Origin: Euglena gracilis
Taxonomy: Eukaryota; Euglenida; Euglenophyceae; Euglenales
Length of the DNA stretch: 64,000 nt
Reading direction: 5' to 3'
Assembly: GCA_039621445.1 (NCBI GenBank)
Contig: CP154955.1
Coordinates: 38,047,123 to 38,111,122 of the forward strand
Shown: in pieces, positions 20,481 to 32,168 of the stretch
How positions within the stretch are numbered: the first letter of the stretch is position 1
How the letters are laid out: each line of letters begins with the position of its first letter
Translations under genes and position numbers: made by a program
Notes under the pieces: model-generated
Told to the model about the DNA's origin: nothing
The model's database searches: none
Seen by the model: only the letters and a program-made list of their open reading frames with translations

Positions 20481-21239
20481 ATAGGGTATTTCCCCATAAT
20501 TTCTTCCCCCACAGCACAATATTTCCCTGTTCTTTACTGTTTTTTTCTCTGGATTGGATTTGCCTGATCCTCATTTGCACTAAGCCGAACGCTGGAAAAT
20601 GTGAATCGAGGCATGGTTGGAAGCAGATGCCATGGTTGAGGTGTGGTGGGAGGCGGAAACCCCCCCATTTAAATGCGCAATGCCCAAATGGTGCGCAGTA
20701 CTCAAATAAGTGTCACACCCCTGAGGGTCCGAAACTTCGGTCCAATAATGCTCACACCCCATGCAAAAATGGGGTAAAAATCAACAAGAATGAAAAATCT
20801 TGCCCCCCCCCATTTCTACAACCTTGGTCTGGCACTGAAATCCCACGCACAGCAGCTGCACACCTGCTGTTGAGGGGGACGTCGGAGAGAGTGCTTTCGA
20901 ATTGGACTCAACAATCACAGGTGGGCGACAGAAGCCGTTGCCTTGGTGGAGGTGGGACAGCCTGAAGAAGCGGTACTGAGGCCAATGGCATCCAAAATGG
21001 CAATGGCAGTCGTGAAATGGGAAAAGAGGCAAAAACCGTTTCATCCAGTGCACTTTTGCGTTTTCTGCTGGACATCGGACAAATCCACAGGGGATACAAA
21101 AAGGCTACTGACCCTCCCCGGATTCAAATCCCCAAAAAATAGACCCCCCCCCCAAAGGAGAAACCCCTTGGTGAAATACGCTGATAACGGTGATCTTTGG
21201 GTCAATGAAATTTCCGACCAAATATAGCCCCAGGGGGTT

Positions 21240-21365
21240 TTGAAAATACATTCGAATATAGGAGGGACTATATATGGAGGGTTGTTTGAGCGTTGGAGGG
21301 ACTATATATGGGGCTAGGAGGACTGAGACTAGGAGGGACTATATATGGAGGGTTATATGGAGCGT
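21240..21365. repeat. Short tandem repeat GGAGGGACTATATATGG
   Basis: Three copies of ggagggactatatatgg, each followed by variable spacers (agggtt, ggctag), with a fourth degenerate start. Confidence 0.85.
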
Positions 21366-23600
21366 TGTTTCCCCTGCCTGTTTTGTACACAGGAGCTCAG
21401 CAAAAAGAGCCCAAGAGTTTGTAGACCGTCTGGAGACTTAGCCCAAAAAGAAGCCCCCTTTTTAGCGCATTCCTTTTTCAGGGACAAAAAAAAACAAACC
21501 CTGAATGAAAGCCCCCCTCTGTTTTCAAACAACGGTTCAAATAGAAAATAGAAGAAGTCCCGCAGGCATCTTAATGGGGGGGGGGGTTAAAGGTGACGGC
21601 ACAATTAAAAAGAAATCATGAGAAATCAGAATAAATAAATACTGACAAAAAGAGGGGGATGTTTCCATTAAAAACAGAAAACTTTCCCATAACGTCAGCT
21701 TTCTAAAACAGATCATTTTTGTCTGGTTAGGAAAAAAAAAAGGGAGGAGATTATGAAACCATGGGGTCCCTCACCCGGGGACCCCCTGCCAACAGCTCAG
21801 AGGCTAAAATTTGGGCTGACTGGAAAAAGTAAGCTGGCTGACCACAGTGGTCCGGTGCTGGAACTGGCCCAACTGGGGATGGAACCGGGAACCAAAAAAA
21901 TCGAAACTGCAAAATGCCCAAAAAATACTGCCAAATGTGCAAAAAAAAAACGTTTGTTTTGACCCCAAATTTGCCCTGGTCACCCCTTTTCCCATTTTTT
22001 TGCCCATTTTTTTGGCCCATTTTTGAAGCCCCAAAAGCGAATCATCCATTACTGCCCAGCAGCCTTCGGACGCTGGAAATAAATAAAATCGTTGATGAGG
22101 GGCTGCTGGCTGGGAAACAGCTGCTGGTTGGCTGGAGCCCCCTGGGGGGGGGGTCAAAATTTCTTAAGCAACGCTCTGACACCCTTTGGGGGAGGGGGGA
22201 CCCGTTTTTGGGGATCAATTTTGGGACCAAAAGCTTTTTTGGTGCTCCACACCGAAAATAGAATTAAAATTTATTCCTGTGTGTTACAAAAAGATGCCTG
22301 TGTTCCCCCCCCTTGCAGGTGATGTTGGGGTGCACCAACACAGGGGTGAGGCACATCACCCAACACACCACCCTGCATTTAAACCCCAACCCACAAAAAA
22401 AATGGCCGACGAACACAGGCCCATCAATGGCCATACGCCCGACTCAATGAAAATTGTCCAAATCCCCCAAAAAAATACTGCCACATTGTACAAAAGCCAA
22501 CTCAAAAAACGCAGACCCCAAACGCAACTTGTCTCAGAATTTTCCACATATCGCAAACACGACGGACCGAAATAATCAGGGGGGATCACTGTGCAGCGGC
22601 AACATGCTGACACCGTCACAGCACCTTGTGGTGCGGCAATGCCCCCAGCGCAACTGTCGGCGCAAATGCAAACACCACCAATGGGGAGAATCCCCCTTCA
22701 GGTTTATCCAATAAAGTTAGGGTCACCGGCGATAAACCCAGAAAACGGACCCCCCCGTGACCAAAAATGGCCCTGCGAATGACTAAACAAATAAAATTTG
22801 GTCCTCCTAGGTGCCAAAAACTCTAATTTGAAAGGGTGGCGGAAAATTTTAGCTCTGTTCCCAACAAAATGCAATGACTTTAATGACAAAACGCAAACAA
22901 AAAATCATGAAAAGGCCCAAACAGTGATTGAAAAATTCATGTGGGGGACTATGGGTCCTGCCACGGCACCCCCCCCCCCCAATCACCAAAAAATTTTTGA
23001 AAATGGCCTTTTCGGGCCCCCGGCGCTGGCTCCGGGGGCGGGGGGGGTGCCTGCTAGGGGCAGCACCCCCCCAAAACCCCAAACCCCCCGGGGGGGGTGG
23101 AAGGGGGGAGGGGTTTTGCACCCACCCCCCCCGTGGGGTAGGCACCCCTAAGCACAAGCCTGATCCCCTCCCCCAGGGGGGAAGGGGTCCAGCGTCCAAC
23201 CCAGGATTCAACCTTTAAAAGCCCCCGAGCGTTGGGTACCAGACGAATGGCAGCATGGCCATGGCGACGGATCTTTGCTTTGCTGACGAATCGTGAATCT
23301 CCAAAATTATTTTTAATGCAATTGGAAAAGCATTAAAGAAACCCGTTGCCTGTGCCGCACAAGAAAAGAATGTCTGGGCTTGTCCCCACCACCCCTTGCA
23401 GGTGATGTTGTGGGGTGTAGCTGCAAGTCAATGCGATTCAAGAGGTGGGGTTCACGTCACCCAAACAACACACACATTGAAAGCTGCATTTAAAAAAAAC
23501 AAAAAAAAACAAATGGCCGCCATTGAACATGTGTGGCTCCACATTCCACCTCCAATGGGAACCATTGACTTTCAACAACGACTTCAACAATTTGATTTGT
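21365..23600. other. Repeat-rich noncoding stretch
   Basis: Holds a family B repeat copy (21770-22180) and two related sequences (gcaggtgatgttg..., ...tgcatttaaa...aatggccg) at 22315-22408 and 23398-23522. A long G/C-run palindromic block lies at 22965-23190. No gene-like exon recognised. Confidence 0.5.
21770..22180. repeat. Dispersed repeat family B, copy 2
   Basis: Matches the copies at 17862 and 41070 (aagctggctgacc, aactggcccaac, A-rich core, ctggaaataaataaa.tcgttgatg) and ends ttcttaagcaacgctct, the inverse of agagcgttgcttaag in copy 1. Confidence 0.65.
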
Positions 23601-23740
23601 ATGCCAGAAATCAAAGGGCTTCTCTTAAATTTGGCATTCACGTGTATGGCCACTGTATCACTTTCGCTCTTCTTTGGAGTAACCCGACCTGGAATAGAAC
23701 CCCCCCCCCCGGTTTTCGACCAACGTTCCGAATAGTGCCC
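23600..23740. repeat. Dispersed repeat C, copy 2
   Basis: Aligns with 14785-14940, ending ggttttcgaccaacgttccgaatagtgccc. Confidence 0.75.
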
Positions 23741-23970
23741 CTCCCCCCCTCTCCGTGGATTGTCTGTCAATTGGGACGGCAAGTCCTTTGGCTTCTTCAG
23801 GCATTGGTTCAATGAGGGCGGGGTGAGTTTATGTTTAATGATCCATCCACAAGAGCAACATTTTGCAGCAAATTAGACATGGGTGGGAAAGCAGGACATG
23901 TGGACGCACAAAGAAATATCTTCGATAATGCTCGGACCCCCCTGGTTTTCGACCACTTTTCCGAATAGTG

Positions 23971-24629
23971 CAGGGGGGGGGGGGGATGCGTTGGACGGCC
24001 CTCGGAAAAAATGCGCAAAAATGTGCAAAAATGCGCAAAAAATGCGCTGAGTTTGTGGCATTCCTAAGGGAAAAAAGACTTAGAAAAATTTACAACAATG
24101 AACCCAAAATTAAACCAAAATCACCAAAAAGAGCTGAAATGAAGGGATTTTGGCCAAAAAATGCATGACCAAGGCGTCACTCTCCGTTCACCATAACCAA
24201 CAATGTCAGCCATGGTGCCCCTTACTTGTGACCAGGGAGTGGGATTCCCGCCTTGGTTACGTGTCAATGTGGGGTCTCTGAAACCCCCAGTGTCCTCATC
24301 GTCATTGGATGAGTACCCACACCTCATCACCCAAGGGTTTTCTCTTGAGGCGGGTCCCTTCGGTGAAAAAAAAAAAGTGCGAAAATGGGTTCGTTGGTTA
24401 CAGAAATGGGTCAGTTGAACGTGGGCGAAATTCGGTGAGCATTTGCAAAATGTGGAAAATGTGCAAAAATGAACAAAAATCAAAAATTGAAAAATGTGCA
24501 AAATTGGGGGAAATGTGCAAAAAATGCGCAAAAAATGCGCAAAAATGCGCATTTTTGAAAAATTGACAAAAAATGCGCAAAAAAATGCGCAAAAATGCGG
24601 AAAAATGCGCAGCGCATTCCCCCCCCCCT
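23971..24629. mobile_element. hAT-like element nested in repeat C
   Basis: Ends CAGGGGGGGGGGGGATGCG and CGCATTCCCCCCCCCCT are inverted, and both subterminal regions are full of (a)aatgcgcaaa repeats. The flanks gaatagtg (23963-23970) and gaatagtt (24630-24637) give a 7-of-8 target duplication. The insertion split a copy of repeat C (ttccgaatagtgcccc). The central 24190-24380 is non-repetitive and open in several frames, with no homology recognised. Confidence 0.85.
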
Positions 24630-24729
24630 GAATAGTTCCCCCCCCCCCCCGAAGAATCCCCTCCCCTCGGTTTTCAACCAACATTCCAAATAGTGGCCCC
24701 CGGGGGTTTCTATTCGGGGGGGGGGGTTA

Positions 24730-25880
24730 AAGAACGATGATCCCACATCACCGATGTTGCTGCCTTCACTGAAAAAAAAAAGCAAAATCTTGAGATGCAT
24801 TTCACAGCCCCAACGATGCACATACTGCGAAACAGGTGGGTCGCACTGCTGCCGTCCTTCTGGGGCGGAGGGGCACACCAACAAATGTGCTCTCGGGGCC
24901 AGGCAGTTTAGGCTCCATCCCAACCGTGTGGGTGCTGCTTCATTGGAGGGCTGCACGCCATACCCTCAGTTCAAAAAGTCAAGTTTCTTCAACAAAAGGA
25001 AAAACAACAATAACAAATAAATTTGTGAAATTGCATAATTGATTTGTCGAATTGCAGACATGTTTATTTATACATCGTGAAACAACTTTTAATGGAAACT
25101 CTTACTGGTTCGAAGAAAAAAAAGTGCCATACAACTTCCAGTTGCCTGGCAGAAGAGAATTTACCTGTGTAACCAACCAATTTCTTTTCAAAACCCCAAG
25201 GACGAAACATGCAAAAAAATACAACTTTGCGCAAAATCTCCATTATGGAAAAAATTGCAAATTAATCCACCTTTAAGCAAACGTTCAAAATGCAACTCTT
25301 AAAAGTTTCGGATTATGCAAAAAAATGAAAAGTATGGAACTAGCATATCCCCCCTCTGCATCACTGCATGGGATGCAGAACCAGCAGGACATGCGCTGAT
25401 TTTTAGTGTTTCACAATTAAAATTGGAAAATGCAAACTTATTGTTTAACAAGCACAGAGCCGAAGCTGTGTTTTTATTAATGAACTTTTCAACGGCGAGA
25501 TGATTGGGGGAGGGGTTCTCTGGAATTTCAATCCATGCACAAAATGGACTGGAAAATCAACTGTCTGATGACTGGGTGACCTGCGATTTGAATCTATTTC
25601 AGGCAGGCTATGGGAGAGGAGTTCACAAGAGGAGGAGAATCTACGGATACAATGTCTGTGTCTGTGTGTGTGCATGTGTGCGCATGCGTGTTGCCGAGGA
25701 CAGAAATTACCCAAAAAAAGAGAAAAACTGGTGTTTGATTTTGCCTTATTTGACATTTTGATTCATCAAATATTTGATTCATCAATCAAATATCAAATAA
25801 GGCAGGCGCGTATTAAAGCAGCATATTTCAGTTTCAGGAACAACTTTCTCTCTGGCTGTCCCACTGTTGTCCACCTTGCC
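24730..25880. other. Stretch without a confident gene
   Basis: AT-rich. A GC-richer patch at 24830-24960 has an open minus frame with no recognisable motif. A short TG/CA-type patch is at 25650-25690. Confidence 0.45.
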
Positions 25881-25888
25881 AAAAAGAC

Positions 25889-25995
25889 CTGATCATTGCA
25901 CTGCGCTTCACCTCTGCCTCACAATTGTCGCAAGACACAAGCCATTCCAAACACTCGGCAGGGTGAGTGGTCATTAACCGCTCTCGCTCCATGCG
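25889..25995 (-). CDS. TRAF-type zinc-finger protein, exon with finger
   Basis: Clean GT-AG exon (acceptor cttccag, donor ATCAG/gtc). It encodes RMERERLMTTHPAECLEWLV then SCDNCEAEVKRSAM: the H-x3-C end of one finger and the C-x2-C start of the next. Continues the alternating C-x2-C/H-x3-C ladder of the upstream exons. The gene must continue to lower coordinates, but the next exon was not identified. Confidence 0.75.
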
Positions 25996-26219
25996 CTGGA
26001 AGCAAGGGAATGCAACATCGGGGTCGAGGTTACAATCCACATAAAATGACAGGCGGCAAAAGCAAAGGGGTGAAATTTACAGAAAAATGAAAAGAAGATT
26101 CCAAAAGGCGGAAAATGCAACAGTGAAAAAAATGACAGAACAAAATGACGTTGGAAATTTGGATGTTCTCACATTATCAGTAGTTTCAGTCTTTCTGTCT
26201 TTCCGATTTGTTGGGGCTT

Positions 26220-26359
26220 TGTTGGGGTTGCATTTCCATGGTTGGTGGCAATGGCTGCAGGACGTAACGTTTCGCCGGCACGAGGTTTTGAGGTGGTCCA
26301 TCAATTGAGCACTTCTCACTGGCTCTCCACACAAATCACAAGGAATTGTCTCAGAGCAC
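26220..26359 (-). CDS. TRAF-type zinc-finger protein, exon with two finger halves
   Basis: Begins after ctgcacag and completes the finger of the upstream exon (…HLSR-C), then SETIPCDLCGEPVRSAQLMD, HLKTSC and a third C-x2-C (SCSHC). The splice RHLSR-CSETIPCDLC restores an exact finger, so the GT-AG intron 26360-27241 is well supported. The 3' edge of this exon is uncertain. Confidence 0.85.
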
Positions 26360-27241
26360 CTGTGCAGCAAGGTTACAGAGGAGCAACTACGATTCCAATG
26401 GGCTTGTCAAAAAAAATAATTGTAAATTGTTTCTCTGAAATATGAACACTAATTTTGAGACATTTTGAATTTTTTTTTGAAAATCAGACAAAATATTGAG
26501 AACCCTCCTCCAAAGTGCTAAAGCTGGGACTTTGCAATTCAGAGGAAACTCCTCCGAGAATATTTTTTGGCTTGATCCAGAGGGATTCATATTTGTTGGA
26601 CTGTTGGTCAATCGTTTCAATTATTATTCATTATTTCAATTTCAATCAATTACATCAGTTATTTTCAAATTTCAAAAATTGACCAAAAAAACACCAGATT
26701 CAACAAAATCCTATCAGTAATTACTAGCATTTAACCATTGCAAAATAATGTAAATTCAACAACATTTGTTAAAGACAAATTTCGGTTTGTGGAATCTAGA
26801 GGCGTCATCAGTCCCCCCCCCCCAACACCAAGAATAAGGCTCGGCTGCAAAGCATTTAAATTTTGAATGGAATTTTGGAATGTTCAGCCTATCGTTGGAG
26901 TCCTGAGCAACCACGTACACCCTGAAACCTTTTCCAATATAAAAACACAAATGGTTTAGCTTTTGGTTTGGAAGCAAAAGCTGATATCTTCACAAGTTCC
27001 CGGAATGTGCATGGGGCACTACACCGGGGTGGGGGCCCCCCACATCAGGTACAAAAAAAAACTGCTACCTATGTTCCATGGCGGAGAGGAGGCCAGCAGC
27101 CAGCCTGATTGATCTAAAGATCCCCAGACTGTTCACCTCCCCCAAACAAATTTTGTCTCACTTTCTCCCTACTCCCAACCATGGAATAATCAAAAAGAAG
27201 CGGCAGATGGAGGCTTGGCAACATGCAATGTCAGAGGGCAC

Positions 27242-27330
27242 CTGGAAAGGTGTCTTTCATGCTGCGCCCTATCCATGCTTTTGCCACAGCTGTTGCAAGT
27301 TATCAGAGACTTCGGGCATGAATTGGCCTT
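27242..27330 (-). CDS. TRAF-type zinc-finger protein, exon with finger
   Basis: Encodes ANSCPKSLITCNSCGKSMDR and AQHERHLSR, ending CCAG/gtgccc. The 5' edge fits both an intron ending CTG + 5 and none of the good AG sites, so it may be nonconventional. Pattern C-x2-C-x(n)-H-x3-H/C is the TRAF-type zinc-finger ladder seen in TRAF, XAF1 and TRAFD1-like proteins, which in animals act in ubiquitin-linked signalling; the function in this organism is unknown. Confidence 0.82.
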
Positions 27331-27699
27331 GTGGTCAGTCAACGTATCAAAACAACCCGGTTTTTATAACAATGCTTCACGCCCATCATCAAATCAGGAG
27401 GGCAGGAACAAGCCAGACGGAAATTCTGCCCAAAATAGCAAATACATTGATCTCCTTTCGGAGAACTTCCATTTCCATAAACTTTACAAATGAAAACAAA
27501 TATGGGCTAATCCCCTGTGAAAACACAATTTTGGCTTGTATTGGGATAAGAAAAAAAAAGTGTGCCTAACATTGCAGGGGAGCTTTGAAATTTGTTCGGA
27601 AAAAAAATTGATATGGTGGCTTCAGGTTCTTCAAAAATCAATTAATCTCTTCTTGTATTTCTTGGGAATGAAATCGACTACATATTTCTAAAGATCTCA

Positions 27700-27960
27700 T
27701 TCTCTCCCTCCACGATAATTTTTTTGGACGTCATTGGCCCACTCCGGCCCTTGGTTAGCACCGCCCAGAATGCATTGTGCATCTCGACCATCCGCAGAGA
27801 GCAAACCCCATTCCACAATAAAAAGCAGGTTGGTCCCGGGGAACGATGGCATTGCAAAGCCCACAGGTGACAGGCAGCATCGCACACGATGCCTGCAAGA
27901 AACAATACATGCTGTGTAACAGATCCAAAATAGGACCCAGGGTTATATCCCATTAGCCAA
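27700..27960 (-). other. Open region of uncertain coding status
   Basis: Two overlapping minus frames look protein-like (one with PSFPGTNLLFIVEWGLLSAD), inside the presumed introns of the TRAF-type gene. No finger pattern and no clear splice sites, so not called as an exon. Confidence 0.3.
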
Positions 27961-28123
27961 CTACTTGACATTTTGAAAGATGATGACAATGACCAATGAT
28001 CAACCGTAATCAACCGTGACCAAGCATGGGTGCCAATCATGGCAACACCATCAAAAAACATGCAACAAAAACACACACAAAAAAACTGGAAAATTGAAAA
28101 TACACAGAAATACGCAACTTGCA

Positions 28124-28175
28124 TGCAAAATCCTTTGGGAGCTCCTCTGGGATGTGCACTTCCTGCTGGAGAGAA
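28124..28175 (+). repeat. Dispersed 45-bp motif, copy 3
   Basis: Aligns with 4358 and 16872; can be read KILWELLWDVHFLLERI followed by a stop. Confidence 0.55.
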
Positions 28176-28179
28176 TTTA

Positions 28180-29240
28180 ACTCCGAAAAATCGACAGAAT
28201 TTTTGGTCTCGGGGGTAAATTGAGGGCAAAAAAAAAGGAATTCTTCATTGTCGAAAAATATTTCTAATAAAAAGTCTCCAGCGAAAAAAGCAAAAATGGA
28301 AAATTTGCCAAAATCGAAATCCGCAAAAAAAAAACGTAAAAAAACTTGTTTGCATTCCCCCCACCAGATTAAGATTCAGATTAAGGATGTTGTTTACAAC
28401 GTTTAATTGTCTTAAAAACATGTTAACCCCCTAAATTCAACAAAAAAAAACCGAAGTCATGTTGAAAACCTTCTAAAACCCCGACGAAGGTGGGGGTTGC
28501 ACGCTCTTAAACCGAAACCGGTTGTATGAAAAGGGTTGTATAGCTTCCTTTTAAGAATACCTCTGATTTGTCAATGCATTTGCGACTAATGTTGCTGCTC
28601 TCCCTCCACTTTGATGTTTCAAACAAATTATGCAGGTAATTTAACGGGACCTCGAATAGCATTGCGAATTTTTCTGCGGCCAGCAAGTGTTCCCTCCAAC
28701 TGGGATGGTGTGTTCCTTTCTCGGGTCTGACATTTTATTATGAGACAAGTGGCAATTCCTTTTGAGAAAATTGCAGCCATGTTTTGAGACAATGGAGATA
28801 ATTTTGAGACAGGTGGCAATTTATTTCGAGATCGATGGCATTTTATGGCAAGACATGTGGCAAATCATCGTGAGATAGTGAGCAATTATTTTGGCAACCG
28901 GCTGTAAATTGCCCCGCAGATGGAGTGAGATGGCCGCGAGGTCCCAAAAAGTTCTAGAGTTTTTATTGTGCTGTATCGAGACAGGGAGGTGAGGGTCCTG
29001 GGTCCCAACTGTACTTGCATCCCCCCCCCCCCCAAATGGCCGAAAACATTCCTTGGTTTTATTTGAATGGCCGTCTCTGGGGGCACTTGGGGAGGGTCCA
29101 CAAAACCCAGTCAGGGCCTGAGTCATTTGGCGGGGGGGGGGGGGTTGGACCATTAAGTGGGGGTGGCCGTTTTTCAACTTTTTTTGGAGGGTCAAAAACT
29201 CCACTTTTATTTGCGGCCTGCATTGTTTCTGTTGTGTCGA
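28180..29240. other. Noncoding stretch, probable intron
   Basis: AT-rich, with tgagacaNgtggcaatt-type short repeats at 28735-28885 (several copies). No exon recognised. Confidence 0.45.
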
Positions 29241-29241
29241 C

Positions 29242-29337
29242 AATGCATAAATCCAGCTTGCTTTCCAAATTGGAACAGCGCAACTGCCGGGACAGCACAT
29301 GGCACGAACCTTTTCCTTGTGAGAACAGCCACTCCTC
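29242..29337 (-). CDS. Possible TRAF-type finger exon, frame unresolved
   Basis: Follows ctgaaag. One frame gives EKVRAMCCPGSCAVPIWKA, reminiscent of a degenerate finger (C-P-x-x-C-x-x-x-I-x-K-A). The phase that would join to the first exon gives a different, less finger-like peptide. Kept as a candidate because of its position between the first exon and the exon at 27.3 kb. Confidence 0.3.
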
Positions 29338-29344
29338 CTTTCAG

Positions 29345-30100
29345 GTGATTCCAATAAACTTAATATATCTCCGACAATATTTCACGAAATTTGAATGGAA
29401 AGCCTTCACAATGTTCTTCTTTTCCAAACAGGAAGTCATATGGAACCATGGCATAGACAAGAAAAACTTGATTTGCAAAAAAAACGAGTGTCCATTGGGG
29501 TGGACAGGGGGGTATTCCTCCCCGTGACCCCCCCCTTGTGACCCAACCAAAGACCCTTTTCGGCCAAATTCCGGGAAGTTTTTGGCCGGTGATGCTGATT
29601 TTGATGATATTTTCTGGTAGATTCCCAATTTTAAGGAATACATTTTCAAATTTGGGGTTGGTGTCTCCTTATTTTGGTGCCAAAATCCTAATTTCAGTTG
29701 TGGGGATTCCCAATTCATGAAAAAAATTTCCAATATTTTGGGCTCGTGATTCCTAATTTGGCCACCGAAAATGTGGTGTTCCCCCGTGACCCCCCCCCCC
29801 CCTCATGGCCCCCCCGTTTTTTGAACACGATTGGAATCTTCCTATAAAAAAAATGCCTTGTCAGTGAGCCACTCCTGTGCCCCTATGGGGGGGGGATGGC
29901 TTGGGGGGGGCATGGTAATCGGATCAGACATCTGCGGAGAAAGCAGACACTTATGAAAGAGAAAAATTGTCTGCCTCTTGTGACTTGTGTGCCACTTTCC
30001 ACTCTGGAAAAAAACCAGTCAGTCACTTTTTCCCAAAAAACCAGTCACTCACTTTACCCCCCCCCCCCCGGGAGGATCGGCCACTCTTGAATGTGCTCAT
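29345..30100. other. Noncoding stretch, probable intron
   Basis: Contains several variants of ttccNaattt...ccaattt-type sequence at 29570-29760 and poly-C tracts. No exon recognised. Confidence 0.4.
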
Positions 30101-30108
30101 GTTGGCAA

Positions 30109-30317
30109 CAGGCTTTTGCTTAAGGACCCCGGCCCGGGGGGGGTTACTGGCTAGCCAATCGGCTAGAAACTGGAAAAAATGGACCAGCTAGACCCCCCCT
30201 CCCCCCCGGGGGGGGTCCGGGGGGGGTCTGCTAGAATTCCCACTAGCCAAATTTGGACTAGCTGCAGTCCAGCCCTCCCCCCCGGGGGGGTACTGCAATC
30301 CCTTAAGCAGAAGCCTG
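30109..30317. mobile_element. hAT-like MITE, family A, short copy
   Basis: CAGGCTTTTGCTTAAG left end and CTTAAGCAGAAGCCTG right end, with an exact 8-bp duplication GTTGGCAA (30101-30108, 30318-30325). It lacks most of the internal core of the copies at 10752 and 13598. Part of that core, in inverted orientation, follows immediately at 30330-30600. Confidence 0.92.
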
Positions 30318-30325
30318 GTTGGCAA

Positions 30326-31278
30326 GGCAACATTGCCAAAAAGTGTCGAAAATTCCAAAAAAAATTCCGAACCTTTAAAAAACTCATTTTCACCTCGGCG
30401 CGCAGAAGGAGGAAATTTTTTTTCCAGTTGGGGGGGCTGCTAGAAGGGCTAGCTGGCGGAAATTTTTTTCCCAGTGACCGGCGCGAAGCCCCGGAAATTT
30501 TTTTGGGACTCCCCAAAATGGCCAAAAATGCCCGTTTTTGGCCATTTTTGGAAATTTTTGGAACAAAATCAGCGCCTTTGGCGCCAGGCCAGCCACGTTA
30601 TCATTTTCGGGCCTACCCCACCTCCCAGGGGGACAGGTTTTAAGCGATGGTGTGCATCATTAGCCGCTCGCGATTTTAAAAAAAATCTGGGAGCGGAGCT
30701 GGCTTTTGCTAAAAGACTTAAGGAAGCTCTCAGGGGGTCCACAACCAGCCATTTTATTATCCACCGGGAAAGCCCCATAAGAAGACCCCCTCCCCTCCCT
30801 GGGGGGGGGTCCTGTGGGTCCACCAATTAAAAAAATTTTCCTCCAACGCCGTGCGCCGAGGTGGAAATGGGACTTTTGTGTGTGTTTGGCTAACTTTGCT
30901 CCATCCAACAAATCCCAAAAAATGCCAGAAATTTTCAAAAAATTTTGCAAGTCAAAAAAAAATCCGGTGCTTTGCACCAGTCACCAGGAAAGAATTTCCA
31001 CAAGCTAGCCCTGCTAACAGACCCCCCCTCGACACCGGGGGGAGGGTTCACTTGTATCTCCATGGCCAAATTTGGATGTTGTCAGCTCTTTGGATACTGC
31101 CTCCCCCAAACAATACCATGCAGGCGACTCCAGGCATGATCCTGCCATGCTGTATGGTGGTGATTGTCCCCCCCCCCCCGCCCCCGGTCTGTCCCATCCA
31201 GCTTGAGCTTGGAAACCTTTCTCGTGGCCTCAACTCAATCAAAAAACAGGGTATTGCAAACCCTTAAATGGAAGCCTG
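30326..31278. repeat. Degenerate family A sequences
   Basis: An inverted core fragment (30330-30600: cggcgcgaagccccgg, ggccaaaaatgcccgttttt) is followed by a diverged full-length relative (30699-31278) with ctggcttttgct at the left and gaagcctg at the right end and no clear target duplication. Confidence 0.7.
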
Positions 31279-31623
31279 GTTGGGCCCCTACTTTTCCCTG
31301 ATGGTACATTTTGCCAAAAGAGACAAGAGCTCAACGACCCCCCTTCCCAAAGAATATTCACCGGAGAAACTCCCAGCCCCCTTCCACACACAGTCTAAAC
31401 TCCATTGCCAAAAAAAAGGAATTGAAACTAAAATGATCCCACCTTTCCATTTTGCAACTGTTGGGCCCTTTTTGACTGCCCATGTGGACCGATCTGGGCG
31501 ATGCAAATAAGTTCATGACTCTAAAGCTGTCAAATCAAGAAAGAATAAAATGGTTTTCACCGGCGGCAAACAAAACCTAACACATTTGCAAATGGAAACC
31601 CATAATTAGTTGGAAAAAGAAAC

Positions 31624-31804
31624 CTTGACACACTTTGGAGAGACATACTTCGTGCAAGGGAAGGAGCTTGCGTGAAGTGGATGCCCCACACCCAAATGAA
31701 CATTGTACTTGTCCTTCTGGACATGTTCCCAAATGGAGGTTGACAGTTCCTTGGGGAAAGGTTGACCCGCAAAACTCACACGTTGCCATGGCATCCGTCA
31801 TCAT
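31624..31804 (-). CDS. TRAF-type zinc-finger protein, probable first exon
   Basis: The frame has a TGA just upstream of ATG ATG ACG GAT GCC ATG, so translation can start at 31804 (MMTDAMATCEFCGSTF) or at the third Met. The sequence upstream, ttttgtgcag, looks like an acceptor and, if the organism is a euglenid, could be the spliced-leader trans-splice site. Encodes CEFCGSTFPQGTVNLHLGTC (C-x2-C...H-x3-C finger) and the next finger QCSFGCGASTSRKLLPLHEV-C. Ends TCAAG/GTTTC. Several fingers in tandem with no RING or TRAF-C domain seen. Confidence 0.83.
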
Positions 31805-32168
31805 CGTTTTTCATTTCCTGCACAAAAGGTAACAAGATGGGATGAGGTGAGTTGGGTTTTGGGGGAGATTGTGGCTCCTTTGTCATGGGACATTGGCTCA
31901 TCTGACAAAGACCTTCAGCCACCATGGGGGGTTCCAATGAAGGAATATTTTGACCCACCTCTGGTTTGGGTCCCAAACCCCCCTCCCCCCCTTGTCTGGT
32001 TGAGTTAGGAGCTCGACAGGGGGTCTGCGAGACACACCCTCTGCCTAGACAGACCAGGCCCCCGCCCCCCCCCCTCGAACTCGAACGGTCCGGTTGAGTT
32101 TGCAACTCGGCAGGGGGGTCCCGTCCCCCCCCCCTTGTGTCTGGGCTCCGGTAGTGTCTCCCCCCTTC

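Noticed and set aside
24203-24418. Plus-strand frame in the centre of the nested element as a transposase
   Set aside because: No transposase motif, and the opposite strand is equally open over about 190 bp.
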